DNA of 64,000 bases, taken from contig NZ_WTYX01000001.1 of the NCBI RefSeq assembly GCF_009827395.1, positions 1,741,722 through 1,805,721 of the forward strand, given 5' to 3'. Made by a program: the position numbers and the translations under genes. This DNA is from Pontixanthobacter aquaemixtae. Lineage in GTDB: Bacteria; Pseudomonadota; Alphaproteobacteria; Sphingomonadales; Sphingomonadaceae. Positions 63,270-64,000 of this stretch are shown piece by piece; position 1 is the stretch's first letter, and each line of letters opens with the position of its first letter. The notes under the pieces are model-generated. The model had not been told where the DNA came from. It ran no database searches and worked only from the letters and a program-made list of their open reading frames with translations.

Positions 63270-64000
63270 CTACCAAAGCCAAAGATAGAGACCGACCAAC
63301 ATCGCGATGACAATCACCGACAAAGTGTTGAACAGCATGGTGGTGGCAAAGCCGATATCTTTGAGCTCGACAGTCTGATCTTCCGAAGGCGGCGCGGTCA
63401 ATCGCGAGACAACGGCTGCTGCCACAAGCGAAACGAGGAAGACGATCCAGATGCGGATAATAAACGGAACATCGGGAGCCACGAATTTGAGTGTGATATT
63501 GATCGCCAGCGACCCCAGCAGCGCAACCAGCGCGCCTGCCGTGTTGGCCCGTTTGTCAAAGAAGCCCAGCAGGAATACGACGACGATGCCCGGCGCGATG
63601 AAACCGGTATATTCCTGAACCGTCTGGAACCCGCTTTCGAACCCACCGATAAAGGGTCGCGCCAGCAGCAATGCGATCAACATTGCAGCGAAGGCCGCTA
63701 CTCGGCCAACCGTGACATAATGCCGCTCGGGCTGCTCGGGCTTCCATGCGCGATAGAGATCCATCGTAAAGATTGTCGAGATCGAATTCATCATTGACGC
63801 GAGCGAGCTGACGACTGCTGCGATCAATGCCGCGAAAACCAATCCGCGCAGGCCCGCGGGCGCGAAGCTCATCAATTCGCCGTAAGTGCGATCCGATTTT
63901 TCAGCCAGCGCTGCGCCATCCAGCATTCCCTGCTGAGCCAGTACGACGGCCGCGATCCCGGGGATCACGACGATAAAGGGCACAAGGATCTTGAGGAACG
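63270..64000 (-). CDS. Sodium:solute symporter (SSS family), C-terminal part
   Basis: The last 240 or so residues of an SSS/SGLT-type transporter; the frame is open at the right edge. FLKILVPFIVVIPGIAAVVL and LMSFAPAGLRGLVFAALIAAV, then SSLASMMNSISTIFTMDLYR, are hallmark segments of sugar-type members (vSGLT-like). About seven transmembrane helices are present, ending in a final helix at the C-terminus. It probably imports a sugar or uronate with sodium and is a natural target of the LacI regulator 67 bases downstream on the same strand. Confidence 0.9.
   Translation of the reverse strand, partial: FLKILVPFIVVIPGIAAVVLAQQGMLDGAALAEKSDRTYGELMSFAPAGLRGLVFAALIAAVVSSLASMMNSISTIFTMDLYRAWKPEQPERHYVTVGRVAAFAAMLIALLLARPFIGGFESGFQTVQEYTGFIAPGIVVVFLLGFFDKRANTAGALVALLGSLAINITLKFVAPDVPFIIRIWIVFLVSLVAAAVVSRLTAPPSEDQTVELKDIGFATTMLFNTLSVIVIAMLVGLYLWLW

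Noticed and set aside
1-64000. Phage, contractile-injection or conjugation origin for the giant-protein operon
   Set aside because: No sheath, baseplate, AAA+ ATPase, integrase, tRNA border or direct repeats were seen near it.
1-64000. CRISPR arrays, tRNA or rRNA genes
   Set aside because: No regularly spaced short repeats and no cloverleaf-like or rRNA-like sequence were noticed; a tRNAscan or Infernal run would settle this.

Overview
The window looks like chromosomal DNA of a marine-type alphaproteobacterium, most likely Sphingomonadales and probably Erythrobacteraceae-like. This is an inference from the moderately high GC, the large TonB-dependent receptor paired with an S9 peptidase, the DUF547 protein, the KpsMT-type capsule export genes and the style of the proteins. 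No rRNA, tRNA, CRISPR array, insertion sequence or phage gene was seen.

Region 1 (1-5636) is catabolic. It holds the 3' end of acetyl-CoA synthetase, a CitE-like CoA-ester lyase, a glutaryl-CoA-type acyl-CoA dehydrogenase, maleylacetoacetate isomerase, a fumarylacetoacetate hydrolase family protein and a dicarboxylate/amino-acid:cation symporter. These genes feed aromatic amino-acid and dicarboxylate carbon into central metabolism. Region 2 (5926-12876) holds an exported DUF547 protein, a strong bidirectional terminator, then a secreted prolyl-oligopeptidase-family peptidase and a 1140-residue TonB-dependent receptor, probably a peptide uptake and digestion pair.

Region 3 (about 13.4-34.8 kb) is the most unusual part. 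After an 890-base AT-rich non-coding stretch, eight tightly packed plus-strand genes encode very large proteins without recognisable signal peptides. Six of them (948, 577, 870, 911, 797 and 822 residues) appear to be diverged paralogues. The four clearest combine a shared N-terminal region (about 380-430 residues) with four or five tandem modules of about 95 residues predicted to be beta-rich. Among them sit a 297-residue protein of unknown function and a 1159-residue protein joining a complete subtilisin (D135/H205/S539) to a C-terminal domain with a papain-like Cys/His/Asn arrangement (C925/H1093/N1109). Facing the operon is a two-gene minus-strand unit, a lipoprotein followed by a helical coiled-coil protein. 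I do not recognise this as a described system.

Region 4 (34808-46611) is a complete type I secretion system (TolC, ABC transporter, HlyD) with two large RTX proteins. One is a serralysin-like M10 metalloprotease with N-terminal PPC-like domains, the other a beta-solenoid protein. Both end in the same C-terminal domain of about 200 residues, and a small exported protein lies between them.

Region 5 (46741-60306) is a surface-polysaccharide locus. It has a Wza/KpsD-like lipoprotein, a KpsT-like ATPase with an unusual TPR-like extension, KpsM, KpsE and three glycosyltransferases. It also carries a putative CDP-inositol route: inositol-3-phosphate synthase, an IPCT-like nucleotidyltransferase and two CDP-alcohol phosphotransferases. 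This suggests an inositol-phosphate-containing lipid, solute or capsule. A membrane-anchored metallo-beta-lactamase-fold hydrolase follows.

Region 6 (60491-64000) holds a formylglycine-generating-enzyme-like lipoprotein coupled to a TetR regulator, a LacI regulator with an operator-like palindrome, and a sodium:solute symporter that runs off the right edge. This may be the edge of a sugar or sulfated-polysaccharide utilisation locus.
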